A stretch of DNA of 64,000 bases, from positions 1,302,001 through 1,366,000 of the forward strand of contig JANTQA010000040.1 of assembly GCA_027625915.1 (NCBI GenBank), read 5' to 3'. Position numbers and translations under genes: made by a program. Below the pieces are notes generated by a model that worked only from the letters and a program-made list of their open reading frames with translations, made no database searches and was not told where the DNA came from. Source of the DNA: Anaeramoeba flamelloides. Its lineage: Eukaryota > Metamonada > Anaeramoebidae. Below are positions 58,868-64,000 of the stretch, piece by piece (within the stretch, counting starts at the first letter, position 1; each line of letters begins with the position of its first letter).

Positions 58868-61800
58868 ATGAACTACCAAGTTAATGTAGATCTTGTTATT
58901 GAAAAATTACTGCAACTAAAACAAAATACATCTCTTAATGAACAAAGTATCAAAGAAAAAGAAATTTTAGGAATAATAGAATTCTCTCGACATATTTTCC
59001 TTGAACAAGAAGTTTTTCTTGAACTCAAGTCACCAATCAAAATCTGTGGTAAGAACTTTTTTATTTGGAACCTTTTTAATTGATCCTATTGGCACAAAAG
59101 AGGAAAATATTTTTAATAACGTTGAATTTCTTTTCTTGTTATTTCCTTTTGTTTAATTGAATATAATATTTCTCATACATTTATACTCTTACTAGGTGAC
59201 ATTCATGGACAATTTTTTGATTTATTACAATTGTTCGAAATTGGCGGATTTCCACCCACTTCCAATTATTTATTTTTAGGCGATTATGTTGGTTTGTTAT
59301 TTATTTTTTGTTTTGTTTTTCGCTACTTTTCAAATACGGATTTACCAAAGATACAAACAAATTTTCCATTTTTTCATTTCTTTGTTATCCCAATTCAAAA
59401 TAATAGATAGAGGATCAATGGGAATTGAAACCATGCTTTTGTTATTGTGTTTTAAAGTGAAATATCCATCAAACTTTTTTCTTTTAAGGGGGTAACTATT
59501 TCTTTTGTTTTTTTTTTATTGTTTAACTAAAAATTCATATTAAAAAAAATTGAAATTTTAACCTTAAGTTCAAATAAGGAATCTTAATTGTATTTCTAAA
59601 ATATATCATTTTTCATTTGTCTTTGTGGACATCTTTAGGTTTTTCAAGTAATAATAAGTTTAATATTTTGAAAATTGAAATAAAAATTTTTCCTTTACTA
59701 GGTGAGTAGGCGCATTTTACCAATTAACGATTATTTATGGTTTATTCAAAATTGAATGATCAAAATCATTTCTTTAACAAAATAAATTAATATTTTAATC
59801 AACTATGAAGGTTGAATCTATCAATATTATAAGATATTTACAAACCAACAAAAATATGGAAATCAAAAAATAAAAAAATTGAGCTTGAAAAAAAAAGTAA
59901 TAAAAATCATTTATTACTTGATCTTATCTATAACATTTTACACAATTACTTATTCTTTATTTGGTTTTATTTTCAATTCTAAATGGAAAAAATTTTGTTT
60001 GGAAAATTTTTGAAAAAATAAATTACTTGCTATTTCGAAAGAATTTTAAAAATGAATTTTAAATTCCAATTTTCATTTAGTTTAACTAATTCTAGATTAG
60101 GCTAAAAGAAAATATGATACTTTTTGTAATTACTACTTCATAAAAATAGATTGATTGCATTAATTTGTTTGATTTTAAAACAATTTATTTTCAAACAAAT
60201 TGTAAAAACTAATAATAATTCTGAACCTGATTGAAATTTATTCTCCAGATTATCTTTGAGTTGAAATCTTTTGTAACTGATGTTGTTTTTTGATTTCGAT
60301 CATTCAATCCTTTTGCTTTTGCCTTTGAAACAATATTCTTTGTTTATGTTTTATTTGGTAACAATATTTGAAGAAAAAGGAATTTTGAAAACAAATTTCA
60401 TAAAAAAAGGGTCAAGTCAAAAAACAATAAATAGAAAGAAAGGGTTTAATAAATTCAAGGTAATCTCTTTTTTTTGGATCATCCCAAATTTCGAAGATAA
60501 ATACGCAACAAATCTGTTGAAAATATTCTTTGAATAAATTTTTTTCCTTCTTGATTTCAAAAATGTTTATTTGGAAAGGTGATCTTTCTTATTTGGTCTT
60601 TAAAAAAGAAAAGATTTGTTTAAAATACATATCCTTTCAAGTCTATTTTTTTGATTTATTCTAGGACTAATTTCCAGTTTTCCCATCGGAATACATTTCG
60701 AGATTCAAAACCTAATTTCATAAAACCAAAAATTTAATAAAAAAAAAATGTTCACAAAAAATTGAAAAATTAAAGATTTGATTCTGAATTAATTTTATTC
60801 CCTTCACAAATCTAAGAAAGTAATGATATTTGGATTTTCAAAGTTTCAATATCCTGTGATACCCAAGAAATCTTTTTCCAGTAATGTCCTCACAATTAAA
60901 ATTTTCAAAATGATAAAAGGTACTTACTTCCTTAAAAAATAATTGATAAATTAAAAAAATTTTTAACCTACAAAAATTCAATTTTTGAAAAAAAACCTTA
61001 TGAAAAAAATTATTTCAGAAATACTAGATTAGTTCTACTGGTAAATTGAAATGTTAGCAATGCTTTATCATTTGCATTACCTACAAAAGAAAAAAAAAAC
61101 TTAATTATCAATAAAAATAAATAATAATCTTATCAAAAATTATGGAGTAGAGATTTATTGTTAAGTTAAAAAACATTTAATCTGTTAAAGAGGGGATTTT
61201 GAAGTGACTAAATTTGTGTCTTCTAATTCAAAGAGTGTCTATAAACAGTCACATTCATTGGAAGAATTTTAAACTTAATTTAGTTTTCTACAATAAAATG
61301 AAGAGTATTTTTCCAAACAAAATATTAAATTAAATTTAATTTACACAGTATTCATGTTTTTATATACAAACCTTTTTATCCAAATAAAAGAAAAAAAAGA
61401 TAAAACGAAAATATCAAATCTATGGTGTGACCAAAAATTATGAAGAGAGCACAACAACAAAATTTTATTGGTAAAATTTATTGAAATTTCACTGGTTATT
61501 ATTGATCGATCAAATGTTAGATAACACCAACTAATATTATGTTAGTTCTCCTATTTTAAATAAACTCAGTTTTAACATAATATCAAACATTCAAAAAAAA
61601 TTTTTGATCTAACGAAAACAGATTACTTAACTGGAAAAAAAGGAAAATGAAAATAAAACCAAAAAACAAAAAATAAAAATAATTTGGATTTTTCCAAATT
61701 ATTTCCAAATTAAATAAAATTGTATTCTCGTTGATTCTTTCAACTTTTATAACCTTAATAAAAAAAATTGAATTTTAATTTACTTTTATGACGTACAAAT

Positions 61801-63787
61801 TAAAGATGAGTATAATCCCTTAAAAAAGTCCACTTTTTAAAATTACTTGATCAATACATAAATAAATATTTATTTACTTTTCATAACATGAATTTTTTAT
61901 TTTATGATTTCAATAGAACAAAATTTTAAAAAAAAAATTTTTTTTTTAGATAACAATTGTGTTCTTTTATAAACAACTGATTGGTTGTATTTAAATAAAA
62001 GTAAACTTCTTTTCAAAACACCTTTTTTAAAAAAAAATGAGCAATCATTAATTCTTAATCTTTACTTTTTTCCTTCTTTCCTTCTTTCTTTCTTTTTTTC
62101 TTCTATAATTATTCAAATAGAAATCATGAAACTTCAATTGTGAATAAAGTACATGGATTTTATCAAGAATGTTTGTATTTATTCTTATCTTTTTTTGATT
62201 TTAGAATTCAAAACAAAACTTAAAAATAATAACAAATTGGGCTAAATATTGAATAAAATAATAAAATTTTAAATATTTTGAACTTAAAAATATTTCAATT
62301 AAGCTATGATTTAAATCATGAAATTTCCGGTTGAGAATTATTAAAAAAATTGATAAATGAACCCTCAAGACTTCAGATGGGTAAAGACTAAAGTTTTGAA
62401 ATCCCAACAAATTATTAATCTAAAGTTTATTAAATTACTAATTTTTTTAAAAAAATTTTCAATCTTTTTAATAATTAATTCTACAAACGCAATAACATCA
62501 ATTGTAACTAAAATCCTTTGAAAGTTAAATTATTCAAATTTAACTCAAGTGGCATGTTTAAATTTGAAACTATTTCATTTTTTTTTTTTTACTTTCGGTT
62601 ACATTTCAAAATAATTTCAATTTTTCACAAATAATATAAAACTATTAAATTCTAATGAAAAAAATGAGTTCGTACATCGTTTAAACAACAATCTTTATGA
62701 TTTTTGGTGTGTGTAAAAAAATTCGAATATTTCCCATTTTCGACGTTTTTTCAGGGATTCTTGGCAAATTAAACAAATTTTTTTTTGTTTATTAAATGGA
62801 AAATGCAAGTATTGTAAAAAATTCTGTTTTATTTATTTATTTTGAGTGGTCGTGATCGAATCTAAACATATTTCCTTCATATAAAAGCAGTTTTACAAAA
62901 ACTTAGTAGTTGAATACAAAACTCATTTTTAGATTCTGTATAAATAAACCTACTTTTAAAGAAACATTACTGTCTTTATTATTTTGATTTGATTTGGTAT
63001 ATACACCTTGTTATATGATCGAGTTTGGTCTGGAAGAACGAAAAAAAAAAAATCATATTGTTCGAAGTGATATACATCTTGATATTTAGGAGTTCGAAGA
63101 ACGACGATTGATATCATCTTAGTACTAGAACAAGATCAAAATTTTGAGTCTTAGTCTGGAATGCGAATCCAAAACGAATAATTATAACAGGTGATTTTTG
63201 AACAAATGAAACAGTATGAGATGTTATCAATTTATTTTTTTTTTATTAGGGTAATATAATAGATATTAATTATTAATTCTTTTTGCTTATATGAACAAAA
63301 ATTTGATTGGATTTTTTTTTTTTTTTAATTCCACCCTAAATTATTCATTTGATTTTCATTGAACTTAATAAGGCTCTATCTAAAAAAAAAAAAAATTGGA
63401 ATACACATTTATTTATTTAAAAATCACTTATATTTATATCATTAATAAATAAAATTAGGTTTGTATAAATATAATATACACGTATGGAAAGCATTTTCAG
63501 ATTGTTTTAATGTTTTACCATTTGCAGCAATCATTGAAAATAAAATTTTTTGTGTTCATGGTGGACTGTCACGTTCCTTAATTTCTTTAAATCAAATCCG
63601 ATCCATAATAAGACCAACGGAAGTGAAGGACAATGGTTTATTATGTGATTTATTATGGAGTGACCCAAATGCAGAAAACGATGAATATGGATTTAATCAA
63701 AGAGGGATAAGCTGTACATTTGGAAAGAAAATTGTTTTAGAATTTTGTAAAAAAAATGATATCGATCTAATTTGTCGTGCACATCAG
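58868..63787 (+). CDS. PPP1C: PP1-type serine/threonine protein phosphatase catalytic subunit (3' end beyond window)
   Basis: Metal-dependent PPP-family phosphatase. Exons 58868-59048, 59196-59291, 59407-59491, 62121-62170 and 63459-63787, all joined in phase; introns 147, 115, 2629 and 1288 nt. Start [20 protein letters not shown], as short as in PP1. Motifs in order: [18 protein letters not shown] (metal ligands), [52 protein letters not shown], then [38 protein letters not shown] and LICRAHQ. Each motif spans or abuts a splice site, which confirms the junctions; the GNHE exon is only 50 nt. PP1 is favoured over PP2A by the IRPT..[19 protein letters not shown] block. After RAHQ a donor GTAAAA (63788) opens a fifth intron, and the C-terminal third lies to the right, apart from a possible start at 63991. 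Confidence 0.94.
59492..62120 (+). other. PP1 intron 3 (2.6 kb)
   Basis: Bounded by GTAACT and AAATAG. Around 60950-61580 it carries a degraded copy of family E (TTTTTAACCTACAAAAATTC, then TTGATCGATCAAATGTTAGA). No exon was found in it, and phase requires none. Confidence 0.75.
60950..61580. repeat. Family E copy 3 and flank (degraded)
   Basis: AATTTTTAACCTACAAAAATTCA near 60957 parallels the TTTTTAACACACC end of family E, and GATCGATCAAATGTTAGATA near 61507 parallels the flank found beside copies 1 and 2. Confidence 0.45.
62171..63458 (+). other. PP1 intron 4 (1.3 kb)
   Basis: Bounded by GTTTGT and AAATTAG. The part 63000-63190 is richer in G/C (GATCGAGTTTGGTCTGGAAG, GAACGACGATTGATATC) than the rest, but holds no frame or structure I can name. 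Confidence 0.7.
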
Positions 63788-64000
63788 GTAAAATTTTTTT
63801 TTATTTTCATTTTTTTAATACAAAATCTTATATATATAGTTATTGTTTTAACAATTAATTAAATCTCTTTTTTTAAATCTAATTACCATTGAATTGAAAT
63901 TAATAAATATACCATTGATTTATAAAAAAAAACTTTTTCATATATTCGAGTTAATCCTCTCTAATTTTGAATTACCATTGTGTTCACAAAGTTTTTGAAG

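Noticed and set aside
1-64000. Virus-like or LTR elements, CRISPR arrays, bacterial-type operons.
   Set aside because: No long direct terminal repeats, capsid, integrase or spacer-repeat structure was seen; the reverse-transcriptase pieces are of non-LTR type.

Overview
The window is strongly AT-rich eukaryotic DNA: spliceosomal GT-AG introns, long non-coding stretches full of homopolymers, and proteins with Lys/Glu/Asn/Ser low-complexity tracts inserted between conserved domains. The gene set is ordinary eukaryotic housekeeping: 26S proteasome Rpn12, mitochondrial import pore Tom40, ER-anchored ubiquitin-conjugating enzyme UBC6e/UBE2J, a PROPPIN, a ubinuclein-like HIRA-complex protein, a SPRING homologue, a PP1-type phosphatase, a lone myosin-I TH1 domain and a cysteine-rich membrane protein. 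Acidic/basic KE, NE and SE tracts in many genes plus a mitochondrion-type import pore suggest a free-living amoeboid protist. Anaeramoeba-like metamonads are my best guess, but this is inference from style and is not proven by any marker in the window.

Layout. 1-8 kb: an unidentified minus-strand gene (about 1957-2803) and UBC6e (6559-7650, minus), with MITE-like elements between. 8-12.6 kb: repeat-rich spacer ending in a large fold-back repeat. 12.6-13.9 kb: Rpn12 (three exons, plus). 15-18.7 kb: a decayed LINE piece and a 1.5-kb dispersed repeat. 19.1-20.7 kb: ubinuclein-like gene (two exons, minus). 22.5-24.5 kb: TIR elements. 26.2-26.8 kb: TH1 protein. 30.6-37.8 kb: Tom40, whose two exons flank a 6.3-kb intron filled with repeats. 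38-43 kb: repeats and LINE remnants. 43.5-46.7 kb: cysteine-rich membrane protein (minus, 2-kb intron). 48-51.3 kb: LINE and MITE cluster. 51.9-53.2 kb: PROPPIN. 54.6-57 kb: a TIR element, an RT trace and a possible retro-pseudogene. 57.7-58.6 kb: SPRING homologue (minus), divergently paired with a PP1-type phosphatase (plus) that runs off the right end.

The gene models were rebuilt by hand by joining exons in phase. The eleven donors I could place fall into two groups, GTA.. (GTAATT x3, GTAAGA, GTAACT, GTAAAA, GTATCA) and GTTTG. (GTTTGT x3, GTTTGC, GTTTGA). Exons as short as 7 and 50 nt are needed. Intron lengths run from about 115 nt to 6.3 kb, and most of the length of the large ones is transposon-derived.

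The non-coding DNA is organised by many short inverted-repeat elements that target TA. The clearest is a 200-bp palindromic family (seven copies). For two families an empty homologous site elsewhere in the window shows the TA duplication directly. No rRNA, tRNA, CRISPR array, virus-like element or bacterial operon structure was found.
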